The notes: generated from the letters alone by a model not told the origin. Counted from the stretch's first letter, positions 26,029 to 35,826 are shown. The stretch: 57,136 nt of DNA from Falcatimonas sp. MSJ-15 (GCF_018918265.1 NZ_JAHLQC010000015.1:1-57136), one strand, 5' to 3'. Program-made: numbers and translations.

Positions 26029-26105
26029 AATCGCTATAGTATACTTTCATAATTATATATCCATCAATTTGATATATATATGATAGTTATACTGTAGCGA
26101 TTTTT
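26029..26105 (+). terminator. Long terminator hairpin after metK
   Basis: AATCGCTATAGTATA (26029-26043) with TATACTGTAGCGATT (26088-26102), one G-U pair, then T5. The AT-rich middle pairs further (TCATAATTATATAT / ATATATATGATA). Confidence 0.8.
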
Positions 26106-26185
26106 GGTTCTCTGTGGGATATCGTTATTTTCGTTTGATTCTGAAGTTGCGTTATACTGTGGCGATTTTTGATTCTCTATGGGAT
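26086..26185. repeat. 35-bp direct repeat of the metK terminator arm
   Basis: 26086-26120 (GTTATACTGTAGCGATTTTT...) recurs at 26151-26185 with three base changes, offset 65 bp. The second copy lacks a matching 5' arm, so it cannot form the same hairpin. Confidence 0.85.
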
Positions 26186-26191
26186 GGTTTA

Positions 26192-26232
26192 AGGCTTTTT
26201 TGTATGATAAATATTAAAAAAGCCTGCTTTTT
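26192..26232. terminator. Bidirectional A/T-rich terminator
   Basis: AGGCTTTTTT (26192-26201) with AAAAAAGCCT (26216-26225), then GCTTTTTTATT. It insulates metK from the following two-component operon. Confidence 0.7.
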
Positions 26233-26350
26233 TATTAAAATTTTATAATCTTATATACTTTGCTACAAAAAAGTGCGATGACTATGGTATAATAAATAGC
26301 AGTGATTTTTGAAGTTATAAAAAAGTCAATAAGACAGGAGATATACGAGC

Positions 26351-27850
26351 ATGAAGTTAAAAACAAGACTTAAAATTTCATTTTGTACACTTATAGTTGT
26401 CCCTATGATATTATTTATATTAATATTGCTTCTTGTAATGAATTATCAGGTGACAACTGTCAATAATACTTATCATATAGATAATGAAGATACAGATTAT
26501 GAGAGTCTGTATAATCCTGTACGTTTTTTTGGAAGGCTTGCAGAAGAGATAAGTACTGAAATTGACACAACACTTAAAGAACATCCATCAAATATTGAGA
26601 ATATTGACTATCTTACCGATATAGGTAACAGATTGGTTAAAAAGGCATCATATATAGTGGTGCGAAAAGCTGATAATATTGAATTTTCAACACTTCCCAA
26701 TTCGTATGATGATATAATATCAATGTTACCGGAATATGTTGGGGAAGCAGTAGAACCACATGCTTTTACATATTCAGGAGGAGATTACGAGAGGATAACA
26801 AGACAGATGGATTTTATATATCCAAATGGTTCAAAAGGAAGTGTATTTGTAATTACACCAATTAAGAAAGTTACTCCACAGATAAAAAGCGTTATAGTAA
26901 AAGTGTTAATAGTAGTAATAATAATACTTGCAGGAACAAGTGGAGGACTTACATTCTGGATATATAAAGGAATGGTCAAACCACTTGCAAAACTTAAGGA
27001 AGCAACACAGAATATCAAAGATGGCAATCTTGACTTTACACTTGATACAAGTGGAACAGATGAGATTAGCGAACTCTGTCTTGATTTTGAAGAGATGAGG
27101 AAGAGACTTAAGGAATCAGCAGAGGAGAAAGTTCAATATGACAAAGAGAGTAAAGAGCTTATAAGTAATATTTCACATGACCTTAAGACACCTATTACAG
27201 CGGTAAAAGGTTATGTAGAAGGAATTATGGATGGTGTTGCTGATACACCTGAGAAGATGGATAAATATATAAGGACGATATATAATAAAGCAAATGATAT
27301 GGACAGGCTTATTAATGAGCTTACATTTTACTCAAAGATTGATACCAATAAGATACCATATACATTTACCAAGATTAACGTAGATACGTACTTTAAAGAC
27401 TGCGTTGAAGAGATTGCACTTGACCTTGAAGCTAAGAATATCAAACTTGGATATTTTAACTATACAGAAGAAAGTTTCCAGATTATAGCAGATGCTGAAC
27501 AGCTAAAGCGAGTAATTAATAATATAATTGGTAACTCTGTCAAATACATCAATAAAAAAGAGGGCATTGTAAATGTCAGAATTAAAGATGTAGGAGACTT
27601 TATACAGGTTGAGATAGAAGATAATGGTAAAGGAATTGCAGCAAGAGATTTACCTTATATATTCGACAGATTCTATAGGACAGATTCATCGAGAAATTCA
27701 GCACAGGGTGGAAGTGGAATAGGACTTTCAATTGTGAAGAAGATTATCGAAGATCATGGCGGTAAGATATGGGCAACAAGTAAAGAAGACACAGGTACAG
27801 TAATGTACTTTGTACTTAGAAAATATCAGGAGGAGATACACTATGAGTAG
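26351..27850 (+). CDS. Sensor histidine kinase (two transmembrane helices, HAMP)
   Basis: 499 residues. Helix 1 (~residues 10-32) and helix 2 (VIVKVLIVVIIILAGTSGGLTFWIY, ~178-203) flank an extracytoplasmic sensor of ~145 residues with no recognised fold. HAMP (KPLAKLKEATQNIKDGNLDF), HisKA with the phospho-acceptor in SNISHDLKTPITAVKGY (~residue 277), then HATPase N-box (RVINNIIGNSVKY) and DNGKGIAARDLPYIFDRFYR. It autophosphorylates and passes phosphate to the regulator whose start overlaps its last codons. Extended -10 TGGTATAAT ends at 26293. The ligand is unknown. Confidence 0.92.
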   Translation: MKLKTRLKISFCTLIVVPMILFILILLLVMNYQVTTVNNTYHIDNEDTDYESLYNPVRFFGRLAEEISTEIDTTLKEHPSNIENIDYLTDIGNRLVKKASYIVVRKADNIEFSTLPNSYDDIISMLPEYVGEAVEPHAFTYSGGDYERITRQMDFIYPNGSKGSVFVITPIKKVTPQIKSVIVKVLIVVIIILAGTSGGLTFWIYKGMVKPLAKLKEATQNIKDGNLDFTLDTSGTDEISELCLDFEEMRKRLKESAEEKVQYDKESKELISNISHDLKTPITAVKGYVEGIMDGVADTPEKMDKYIRTIYNKANDMDRLINELTFYSKIDTNKIPYTFTKINVDTYFKDCVEEIALDLEAKNIKLGYFNYTEESFQIIADAEQLKRVINNIIGNSVKYINKKEGIVNVRIKDVGDFIQVEIEDNGKGIAARDLPYIFDRFYRTDSSRNSAQGGSGIGLSIVKKIIEDHGGKIWATSKEDTGTVMYFVLRKYQEEIHYE

Positions 27851-28532
27851 AATTCTTATAATTGAAGACGAAGAAAGTATCGCAGAATTAGAGAAAGATT
27901 ATCTTGAACTTAGCGGTTTTGAAGTAGAGATGGAAAATCAGGGAGACACAGGTCTTAACAGAGCACTTACAGAAGAATTTGATCTTCTTATCCTTGATCT
28001 TATGCTGCCGGGGGTAGACGGTTTCGAGATATGCAAAAGAGTAAGAGAAGAGAAAAATACACCAATTATCATGGTATCAGCTAAAAAAGATGATATTGAT
28101 AAGATAAGAGGACTTGGACTTGGCGCAGATGATTATATGACTAAGCCATTCAGCCCAAGTGAACTTGTAGCCAGAGTAAAAGCACATCTGGCAAGATATG
28201 AGAGACTTATAGGAAGCGGAAGTCCTCAAAATGAGATTATCGAGATTAGAGGAATTAAGATTGATAAGACAGCAAGACGTGTATATGTTAATGGAGAAGA
28301 GAAGAATTTTACAACCAAAGAATTCGACCTTCTTACATTCCTTGCACAGAATCCAAATCATGTATTCACTAAGGAAGAACTCTTTAGCAAGATATGGGAT
28401 ATGGAATCAATCGGAGATATAGCAACTGTAACAGTTCATATTAAGAAGATAAGAGAGAAGATAGAATATGATACAGCAAAGCCACAGTATATAGAGACAA
28501 TCTGGGGCGTAGGCTATAGATTTAAAGTGTGA
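27843..28532 (+). CDS. OmpR/PhoB-family response regulator
   Basis: 229 residues. The receiver domain has the acidic pair E8/D9, the phosphorylation site D52 (LLILDLMLPGVDGF) and Lys in DDYMTKPFSPSEL. The winged-helix output domain ends VHIKKIREKIEYD...YIETIWGVGYRFKV. ATG 27843 with AGGAGG upstream overlaps the kinase stop by 8 bases, so the two are translationally coupled. It acts as a DNA-binding regulator with unknown targets. Confidence 0.93.
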   Translation: MSRILIIEDEESIAELEKDYLELSGFEVEMENQGDTGLNRALTEEFDLLILDLMLPGVDGFEICKRVREEKNTPIIMVSAKKDDIDKIRGLGLGADDYMTKPFSPSELVARVKAHLARYERLIGSGSPQNEIIEIRGIKIDKTARRVYVNGEEKNFTTKEFDLLTFLAQNPNHVFTKEELFSKIWDMESIGDIATVTVHIKKIREKIEYDTAKPQYIETIWGVGYRFKV

Positions 28533-28610
28533 TGCAGAACAATATGCCACATGATATAGATAATTGGCTATATATAAAAATAATTAGCTGCATATAAAAT
28601 TAATGGATAA

Positions 28611-28655
28611 AAACACCTCATAGTATCTAAATATGGGTTTTATGAGGTGTTTTAG
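28611..28655. terminator. Bidirectional terminator between regulator and RluA-type gene
   Basis: AACACCTCATA (28612-28622) with TATGAGGTGTT (28641-28651), A-rich before and T-rich after, serving both converging genes. Confidence 0.8.
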
Positions 28656-28674
28656 TATTCACAGAGATACAATT

Positions 28675-29337
28675 CTAAAAATTAATATCCCATTCCGGTT
28701 CAATAGAGAAAGACATAGCTTTACCATTTACAGGATGTCTGAACTCCAGATGACAGGCACACAGTGCAACTAGACCCTTAGAGCGGGTTGTGTTATATAG
28801 GGGGTTATATTTGGTGTCATACAGAAGTGGAAGATTATGTCCACTAAACTGAACTCTTATCTGGTGATGTCTGCCTGTATGCAGATCTATCTTAACAAGA
28901 GATACATTGAGATTATCCACTGTATAAGTATCAATAAGTTCATAAGATAACTTTGATAACTTGGCATCTTTAGTTCCTTCTTTTACAATCTTTGAAGTAT
29001 TAGTCTTAGAATCTTTTAATAGATAATCATTAAAATCACCTTTTGGTGGAGTAGGAATTCCAACGCATAGAGCATAATACTGTTTATTGATTGTATGACC
29101 GGTGAGCTGCTTTGTAAGTGCGGATGCTGCAGACTTATTGCGGGCAAATAACATTATTCCACTTACAGGACGGTCAAGTCTGTTAATTACAGCAATGTAT
29201 GGTTCGCTTCCGGAAGTTTTATATCTTGCCTTTAAGAGACTAACCATATCTGTGTCAAAAGAACGATTACTCTGTGCAAGAATTCCCTGAGGTTTTACAC
29301 ATACGCATATATCATTATCTTCATATAAAATGTTCAC
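28675..29337 (-). CDS. RluA-family pseudouridine synthase
   Basis: 220 residues, catalytic domain only (no S4 domain). The family motif is INRLDRPVSGIMLFARNKSAA (~residues 55-75), with Asn where HRLD is usual but the catalytic Asp retained. HTGRHHQIRVQF near residue 165 is the other RluA signature. It converts uridine to pseudouridine in an rRNA or tRNA; the target site is not predictable. The GTG at 29337 is preferred because GGAGG lies 6 bases before it; the longer frame starts at TTG 29355. Confidence 0.88.
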   Translation of the reverse strand: MNILYEDNDICVCVKPQGILAQSNRSFDTDMVSLLKARYKTSGSEPYIAVINRLDRPVSGIMLFARNKSAASALTKQLTGHTINKQYYALCVGIPTPPKGDFNDYLLKDSKTNTSKIVKEGTKDAKLSKLSYELIDTYTVDNLNVSLVKIDLHTGRHHQIRVQFSGHNLPLLYDTKYNPLYNTTRSKGLVALCACHLEFRHPVNGKAMSFSIEPEWDINF

Positions 29338-29392
29338 TATATTCCTCCGATTCAAATTGTTATTACTATATTAACTAACGTTTGGCTATTCT

Positions 29393-30379
29393 TTATTTGG
29401 CAAACATTGTGAAATAGTTCTGTGCTTCATCTAAAGAAATATTCATCTTCTCCTGAAGTCTTTTTAGAATATCATCCTTTGCAATTCCGAAAGCAAGACC
29501 TGTTTCAATGATACCTTTGGCTTCGCCTTCGATTTTACCCTCGATTTTACCCTCGACAAGAGCTTCTTTTCTGGTTTCTTCAAATACAGTACACATATTA
29601 ACATCCCCTTTCGCATTGATAGCATTATAATCTAATTTACAGTTGGCTGCACCTGCAACAGTCATGATAACAGATTTGTCTACGTTATGTTCTCTTGCAT
29701 AGTTTATAGCTTTTTCCTTTGTTTCATTCAATTTATCGCTCTTATTTAACAAAATCTCAAGTAAACTGAATAAATCTTTGTTATTAATATTGTGAAGTAA
29801 AAGATTATTCTTTCGTGCTTCAACAAGATTTATTTTGTAATTATTAACAAATGGTAATATCTCCTTGGGAATAGATAACATGTCATGAAGCGAGGTTGCA
29901 CCATCCCATTCTTTTTCGCCATAATATATTACGATTGTTATTACAGGAGTGAATCTGTCACTTTTCTTCATTCTTGACATGTACTCATCTTCAGACATGC
30001 CTTTTGCGTTTTTGTATTTTCTGGAATTATCATCGTACTGTTTCTTATAAGTACCATAATCATATCCCATTATACGCATTGGCATTGCATAATGTATGCG
30101 TTCCTGTCCTTCTATTCCAAGTATAACAAATTCAGTATTATAATTGGTAGACTTTTTTCGTATTTTTACATTATCTCTTGCTGCACCAATGCTTTCAGCA
30201 TAATCTTTGTGTTCGAGAATACTAGATTCTTCAGTATCAATATCCTGTAATTCGTTTGGTCTGATTATCTCTTGTCCATTAAAAAGTACTGCATTAAAAA
30301 AATCTGCAAAATGATCATTGTTGCGCCAGTAGTTTTTAACAACAATATCAGGTTTTAGATTCTGAGTCTGATTTTTCAT
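29393..30379 (-). CDS. Rpn/PD-(D/E)XK nuclease family protein
   Basis: 328 residues of the type annotated as Rpn family recombination-promoting nuclease/putative transposase, abundant in Lachnospiraceae. The core carries DIDTEESSILEHKDY, TEFVILGIEGQERIHYAMPMR (E/Q catalytic-type strand) and PVITIVIYYGEKEWDGATSLHDML. The C-terminus has the family's EGK repeat (VEGKIEGKIEGEAKG) followed by AFGIAKDDILKRLQEKM. Such proteins nick DNA and stimulate RecA-independent recombination in E. coli relatives. AAAGGAG precedes the ATG. It borders the accessory export block. Confidence 0.85.
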   Translation of the reverse strand: MKNQTQNLKPDIVVKNYWRNNDHFADFFNAVLFNGQEIIRPNELQDIDTEESSILEHKDYAESIGAARDNVKIRKKSTNYNTEFVILGIEGQERIHYAMPMRIMGYDYGTYKKQYDDNSRKYKNAKGMSEDEYMSRMKKSDRFTPVITIVIYYGEKEWDGATSLHDMLSIPKEILPFVNNYKINLVEARKNNLLLHNINNKDLFSLLEILLNKSDKLNETKEKAINYAREHNVDKSVIMTVAGAANCKLDYNAINAKGDVNMCTVFEETRKEALVEGKIEGKIEGEAKGIIETGLAFGIAKDDILKRLQEKMNISLDEAQNYFTMFAK

Positions 30380-30539
30380 ATGTAACTCCTTTCTGTCAGA
30401 ACAAATTATAATATGGAATGTGAGTTAATAGCAAGGTTAAAGAGAATAATTGTAAAAAAGTGTGTAAGAGAAGACAGATGTGTTCTGAATAATATGAAAA
30501 ATCTAAAATTATAGTATAACACAGTATAAAAGCGAAAAT

Positions 30540-30581
30540 CAATGACGTTTGTGGAAATTTTAATTTCCACAAACGTCATTG
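30540..30581. repeat. Palindromic repeat element, copy 1
   Basis: CAATGACGTTTGTGGAAAT (30540-30558) and its exact complement ATTTCCACAAACGTCATTG (30563-30581) with a 4-base loop TTTA. The same core, with a compensating G/C change (GTTTCTGG), occurs at 38588-38629. Preceded by TATAACACAGTA, also shared. The stretch 30380-30717 has no gene other than the possible N-terminal extension of the next ORF. Confidence 0.9.
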
Positions 30582-30717
30582 CCTTATAAAGACAATATGA
30601 TACAATAAAATTCGGTAAAGTGATAGTGCTTCATCATAGAAGAGTGAAATGGCTATAAATAAAAAGTCAAAGAGAATAATATCATTTTTTCAAATAAAAA
30701 ATAAAGGAAGAAGTAAG

Positions 30718-32364
30718 ATGAACATATTAACAAAGAAAACAAAGACGGAATTTACATTAATATTTTTATTATCATGCGTAGTTGCGGTATGTAATGTTGG
30801 ACAGCCACTATTATCAAGTACACTGTTAGATTATGCAATAGCAGGAGAGTTTAAGAATATAATAAATGGTATTATAAAACTTGTTGGAATAACAATACTC
30901 CTACTTATGAGTGAATATATGAGAAAGATTATTACATCAGATTATAAAAAAAGAGTATCTGATACATTAAAGGCAAAATTGTTACATGGGGTTATTAACA
31001 GAATACATCCAGTTGATAATTCCAAAAATAATCAGGAATACATAGCTATATTTAACAACGAAGCAGATGAGATAATAGAGAATTATTATGTACAGCTTAC
31101 AGATATAGTATTCTTTGTATTTTCGATAATAATATATTCGTTGTCATTAATATCACTTAATCCACTATTAGCAGTGGTCATATTTATAACCAATCTTATA
31201 CCGATGGTAATTCCAGTTCTTTTTGGTAAGAAGATAGAAGTAAAAAAAGAAAGAAGTTTTGAGGCTCTACATAAATATAATGTAAGGCTTGCAGATACAA
31301 TTAATGGATGTAATATTCTTAAGATGCATAATATACAAAACAAAGTAGAGAATATGACAGGCGAGAGCTGTAAGAAAGCTACAAAATTACAGAATAAATA
31401 TGAAAACGAAGTGTCATTGTGTGAGATAATAACAGGTCTTTTTTCGTATGTTAATTATCTTGCAATTATAATAACAGGCGTTGTTCTTATATGTAAGGGT
31501 ATGCTTACACCGGGTGGACTTCTTGCCGCAGTATCAGTATCAGACCTTTTAGTTGGACCTGTAACAAGTATAGCATATGAATGGAATGGATTCTGTGCAA
31601 TTAATGCTGTAAGAAAAAAGCTTTTTGAAGAATATAGATATAGTAACGATACTGATGATAATCAACAGGTAGATTATTCCAATAATCAAGAGAGTGTAAT
31701 TAACAATATAGAATTGAGAGACATATCATGTAGTTATGGTGACAGGATGGTGATTGACTCTGTTAATATTACATTTGAAAAAGGTAAAAAATATCTGATA
31801 CATGGATATAGTGGAAGTGGAAAATCTACATTGTTTAAAATAATATCTGGAATTATTAAAGATTATAAAGGTGATATCAATATTAATGGAAGAAGAATAG
31901 ATGAGATGTCTGAGAGTGAATTTTATAAAAATGTCGGGTTTGCAATGCAGACACCATTTATATTCAATGACACACTTAAGAATAATATTACGCTTTTTAA
32001 TGAAGATTATGATGCCATTGCATTAAAAGAGGTAGTAGACAGACTTGATCTTAATAGAATAGAAGATGATATAATTAATGGTAAGATGTATGTAGATGCA
32101 GAGAATAATATCTCTGGTGGTGAAAAGCAGAAGATAAATTTAGCGAGATTGTTGATGGAAAATAAAAAAATATTATTCCTGGATGAAGCGACATCGGCGA
32201 TAGATCTAAAAAGTAGTAATAAGATAATGAGGGAATTGCTACATGATAAGGAACTTACAATAGTGTCAATAGAACATAAAGTGAGTGATGAGATAGAAAA
32301 AATGTATGATGTCATTCTTGAATTAAAAGATGGCAAGTTATGCGAAGTTCAGGGGATATATTAA
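30718..32364 (+). CDS. ABC exporter (fused membrane and ATPase domains)
   Basis: 548 residues from ATG 30718 (AAAGGAAG 7 bases upstream); an in-frame ATG at 30649 would add 23 basic residues. The membrane domain (~1-310) begins FTLIFLLSCVVAVCN. The ATPase has Walker A GYSGSGKST, signature ISGGEKQKI and Walker B ILFLDEATSAIDL with catalytic Glu. The switch-histidine segment reads TIVSIEHKVSDEI. No C39 peptidase domain. The divergent membrane domain is like half-transporters near peptide or bacteriocin loci. First gene of the export block; the regulator follows 110 bases later. Confidence 0.85.
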   Translation: MNILTKKTKTEFTLIFLLSCVVAVCNVGQPLLSSTLLDYAIAGEFKNIINGIIKLVGITILLLMSEYMRKIITSDYKKRVSDTLKAKLLHGVINRIHPVDNSKNNQEYIAIFNNEADEIIENYYVQLTDIVFFVFSIIIYSLSLISLNPLLAVVIFITNLIPMVIPVLFGKKIEVKKERSFEALHKYNVRLADTINGCNILKMHNIQNKVENMTGESCKKATKLQNKYENEVSLCEIITGLFSYVNYLAIIITGVVLICKGMLTPGGLLAAVSVSDLLVGPVTSIAYEWNGFCAINAVRKKLFEEYRYSNDTDDNQQVDYSNNQESVINNIELRDISCSYGDRMVIDSVNITFEKGKKYLIHGYSGSGKSTLFKIISGIIKDYKGDININGRRIDEMSESEFYKNVGFAMQTPFIFNDTLKNNITLFNEDYDAIALKEVVDRLDLNRIEDDIINGKMYVDAENNISGGEKQKINLARLLMENKKILFLDEATSAIDLKSSNKIMRELLHDKELTIVSIEHKVSDEIEKMYDVILELKDGKLCEVQGIY

Positions 32365-32473
32365 AAAAAAGTATAGTATTATGCGCTAAAGTGATGTATT
32401 ATATAATAACATATAGCATATTATATAAAGCAGACATTAAGACAGCTAAGTTGTTACACAATAGGAGGGCATA

Positions 32474-33988
32474 ATGAATACCGGGATTGGACAGTTGATA
32501 AAGAACGTGAGGATTGATAAGAACGTTGCGCAGAAGCGATTAAGCAGGGGAATATGTGCAGCATCAGTGTTGGCAAAATATGAAGCAGGAATTAGAGAGA
32601 TGGACGGACTTACATTCATTGCTTTGATGAATAGACTTGGACTTTCAGCAGATGGATTTGAGTTCATGGTTGATCTTGAAGAATATGATTATTACAGGTG
32701 GAGATGTGAGACACTTACATATATTATAAATGGAGAATGGTCAGAATTAGACAGTCACAGACATTATAATCGGATAGTTCCAAAGGGTATAAGTAGTATA
32801 TTACATTCGCAGTATGAACTTTATATAGAGGCAATAATAAGTCTGATTAATGGTAGAATCAGCCGATTTTGTGAATGTATAGTAAGATCACTTAGATGTA
32901 CATATACAGTAAGAGATATCGATAGTCTGAAAGCATATATAGGAATGGGAAGATTTGAACTACATCTGTATATGTTGTATCTATATAGTAAAAAAGAAAG
33001 AGAACTTATAGATAAGAAAGAGATTGAGAGTATACTTGCAGGTATATATAATTATGTACATGACAATATAAGAGATGTGAATGAACTTCAGAAGATATAT
33101 TCTGAACTGATTATGGCAGAAGACATACTTGTGGGAAATCCCGGATGTAGAACCGGCGGGAGAGAAGGATATAATTATAGAAAACTTTTGACTAGATATA
33201 ATGAATATGGCATATTGCCAGACATGCAGATAGAAGCATGGATAAGAAGCTGGAGAGAAGATAGATATCATATATGTCTTATTAATGAATATCTAAGAGC
33301 AGAGAGAGCGGACAAGGGATTAAGCCAGAATCAGTTTGTTCGTGGAATATGTGAATCGGAGACATATTCGAGAATAGAAAGTGGCGGAAGAAGAATAAGT
33401 TCTGGTAATTATGGAAGACTAAAGGAACGTCTTGGTATAGAATATGGTAATTACAGGCACTATATAATTAACTATGACAGCAGAGTTCATATGTTAATGA
33501 AACATCTTGAATATGAGATGACAGAGCATGAGTATATGAGGGCAGAACAACTAATAAGAATGATTATTGAGAGTATAGATACAGACAAGCCTGTAAACCG
33601 ACAATATGTAGACCTTGTTAGTGCGATAATAAGGAAGAGACAAGAATATATTGACGAAGAGCAGATGATAGAAGAATGTAAGAATATCTTATATATTACA
33701 ACGAATGATATATCTAGAGTAAAACGTTTTTTAACAAGAACAGAGCTTGAGTTACTCTATCAGATGGCAGAGAGTTATAATGAATTAAACAATAACGATG
33801 AAGTGATTAAGATTATAAAAATTGTAGTACAGAATCGTCAAAAGAAAAGTTCAATATATGATGAGAGTATCAGAAGACAGATGATAGAGAAGATTATACA
33901 AGGTGATAAAAAAACAGAAGATGAGAATATAGAAGAATATATAGATACAGGAATGAAATTCATAAGAGCAGAGATAGATGTGTTTTAA
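32474..33988 (+). CDS. Regulator with two XRE-type helix-turn-helix domains
   Basis: 504 residues. HTH 1 is N-terminal (GQLIKNVRIDKNVAQKRLSRGICAASVLAKYEAGIRE). HTH 2 is central, near residue 275 (INEYLRAERADKGLSQNQFVRGICESETYSRIESGGRR). Each is followed by ~200 residues of helical, TPR-like sequence, so the protein looks like an internal duplication of an Rgg/PlcR-like unit. Rgg-type proteins bind DNA by the HTH and a signal peptide by the TPR part. Ribosome site AGGAGGG. Its place between exporter genes suggests control of the export block, possibly in response to the exported peptide; this is inference. Confidence 0.75.
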   Translation: MNTGIGQLIKNVRIDKNVAQKRLSRGICAASVLAKYEAGIREMDGLTFIALMNRLGLSADGFEFMVDLEEYDYYRWRCETLTYIINGEWSELDSHRHYNRIVPKGISSILHSQYELYIEAIISLINGRISRFCECIVRSLRCTYTVRDIDSLKAYIGMGRFELHLYMLYLYSKKERELIDKKEIESILAGIYNYVHDNIRDVNELQKIYSELIMAEDILVGNPGCRTGGREGYNYRKLLTRYNEYGILPDMQIEAWIRSWREDRYHICLINEYLRAERADKGLSQNQFVRGICESETYSRIESGGRRISSGNYGRLKERLGIEYGNYRHYIINYDSRVHMLMKHLEYEMTEHEYMRAEQLIRMIIESIDTDKPVNRQYVDLVSAIIRKRQEYIDEEQMIEECKNILYITTNDISRVKRFLTRTELELLYQMAESYNELNNNDEVIKIIKIVVQNRQKKSSIYDESIRRQMIEKIIQGDKKTEDENIEEYIDTGMKFIRAEIDVF

Positions 33989-34034
33989 GAGATACATCTT
34001 ACCAATTGACAGTAAATAAGAATAAATTCTTTTT

Positions 34035-34083
34035 AAAGACATTTCCTTAAATAGTATAAAAATTAAGGGAATGTCTTTTATTT
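34035..34083 (+). terminator. Terminator after the double-HTH regulator
   Basis: AAAGACATTTCCTTAA (34035-34050) with TTAAGGGAATGTCTTT (34063-34078), one G-U pair, then a T-rich stretch. Confidence 0.8.
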
Positions 34084-34262
34084 TATCAATTTTGAGTTTG
34101 ACTGTCCTTATACAGTTCTTTAACATTGATTTTCACTTTTATACTGTGCTATACTTACAAAGTTGAAACGTCAATACGGTAGTAAAGATTAGTTGCAGCA
34201 TATTGATGTTTTAAAATGTGACGAGATGTAGTGGAATGTCATATTTAGAAAAAGGAGATTAT

Positions 34263-34322
34263 TTGAAGAAAAATACAATGGATTGCGAATTTACAGAATT
34301 AAGTGAGGAAATAATATGCTAA
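34263..34322 (+). CDS. 19-residue ORF resembling a bacteriocin leader
   Basis: TTG 34263 has a strong ribosome site (AAGGAG, 6 bases away). The 19 residues MKKNTMDCEFTELSEEIIC end at TAA 34320-34322, overlapping the ABC gene start at 34316. FTELSEEI resembles the ELSEEEL motif of double-glycine and other RiPP leaders, but no Gly-Gly or core follows. It may be a truncated precursor, a signal peptide for the regulator upstream, or simply a translation-coupling leader. Confidence 0.4.
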   Translation: MKKNTMDCEFTELSEEIIC

Positions 34323-35791
34323 GAGAGATTTTTTCAAGCACTAAAAAAGGAATAATAATTAATTGCATATATTCGATAATATTGATTCCGATTGGAATAA
34401 TATTGTCAAAGATATATTCAAGGATAATAGATATGGTAACGCAGTATCGTATAGAACAGGTTATACGATATAGCATAGTTATCCTGCTATTGTATATAAT
34501 TATATATGCAGTAAAGAGAATTGTTGATGTTACTTTTCAAAGGGATAATACAAGAGGACGTTATCAGTTCAGAGTTAACTTTTATAAGAGATGTATGCGT
34601 GCAAGCAGACGTGTTTTTGAACAGTCACAGATAGGAGATATACTTGAGAATGTTACGCATGATATAGACAGAATTACAGACTATGTGTCAAGATGTATTC
34701 CGGCGATTATAATAGGTCTGGTATCTGCGATTTCCTATGGAATATATCTTGTAACCAATAATGTCCTTATAGGAATTATTATGATATGTGCAGGATTTAT
34801 ACAAATGATAGTGCCAATGTTAATAAGCAGATATGCAGCTGACAATTATGTTGAAGCAGAAGATGAAGAAGCTAAGATAACAGAATGTATAATGAGTGGA
34901 TACTATGGATTTGCCAACATCAAGATAATGAAACTTAAGAGTTGGTATGACAGCAGGCTTAGAGATATACATACCAGATATACAAGAGTTGGTAAGAAAC
35001 AGGAACTTATGGGAGCGGCAGAGATGTCAGCACAGAATCTTGCAGAGTCTCTTCTAAAATATGGAACGTATGCAATATGCGGAATCATATATATGATTGG
35101 AAGATGTAGTATATCACAGGCAGTTGCAGCAGTAGCAGTGTCAGATGTATTTTACAGTGCGCTCAGTGATATTTTTAGTAATATTCCAGATATAAAGGTT
35201 AGTCGTGAAGCAGTAAAAAGATTGTCAACAATATATAATGCAGATGTACAGCATGAATATAAGATAGATATAGATAATGAAGATGGAAATATAGTACTTA
35301 TAACAGGTGATAATGGAAGTGGTAAGACAACTTTTCTAAAAAGACTTATATATGACGGAATTAGTAATATTGATGGAATTACTGCAAGAGAGGGAACTAA
35401 CAATTATTATTATATGCCGCAGAAAGACATTATTGCTGATATAAGCATAGATAAGATAATAGATATGACAAGCGACATTGATAGAGTAACATTTGATAAT
35501 ATTCTTGCAAGATTTGATATTACAGATACAGTCAGAGATACAGATATGAGCAGTTTATCCGGTGGTGAACTTAAGAAGATTAATATTGCTCTTGCTTTTG
35601 CAAGTAATAAAGAAGTAATTATACTTGATGAACCGGGTAATAATCTTGATGCAAAAGGCATTGATATACTTATGGAACTGATGGAAGAAAGTAGCAGGAA
35701 TATTATTCTGGTATCACATGACAGACAGATAACAGAGAGTGCTAATATAGTAAAATATAACATAGATGAGATAAAAAATGGATGTGCGTAA
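34316..35791 (+). CDS. ABC exporter (compact ATPase domain)
   Basis: 491 residues, shorter than usual. Membrane helices lie in ~1-290 (INCIYSIILIPIGIILSKIY, VILLLYIIIYAVKRIV, IIIGLVSAISYGIYLV). The ATPase is trimmed: Walker A GDNGSGKTT (~330), signature LSGGELKKI, Walker B VIILDEPGNNLDAKG, H-loop VSHD, with shortened Q-loop region. GAGG lies 7 bases before the ATG, inside the overlapping 19-residue ORF. Likely forms a heterodimer with the next gene, 35 bases downstream. Confidence 0.82.
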   Translation: MLREIFSSTKKGIIINCIYSIILIPIGIILSKIYSRIIDMVTQYRIEQVIRYSIVILLLYIIIYAVKRIVDVTFQRDNTRGRYQFRVNFYKRCMRASRRVFEQSQIGDILENVTHDIDRITDYVSRCIPAIIIGLVSAISYGIYLVTNNVLIGIIMICAGFIQMIVPMLISRYAADNYVEAEDEEAKITECIMSGYYGFANIKIMKLKSWYDSRLRDIHTRYTRVGKKQELMGAAEMSAQNLAESLLKYGTYAICGIIYMIGRCSISQAVAAVAVSDVFYSALSDIFSNIPDIKVSREAVKRLSTIYNADVQHEYKIDIDNEDGNIVLITGDNGSGKTTFLKRLIYDGISNIDGITAREGTNNYYYMPQKDIIADISIDKIIDMTSDIDRVTFDNILARFDITDTVRDTDMSSLSGGELKKINIALAFASNKEVIILDEPGNNLDAKGIDILMELMEESSRNIILVSHDRQITESANIVKYNIDEIKNGCA

Positions 35792-35826
35792 GATGATAGT
35801 CCATTATAATCGAAAGGATTTTGCAT

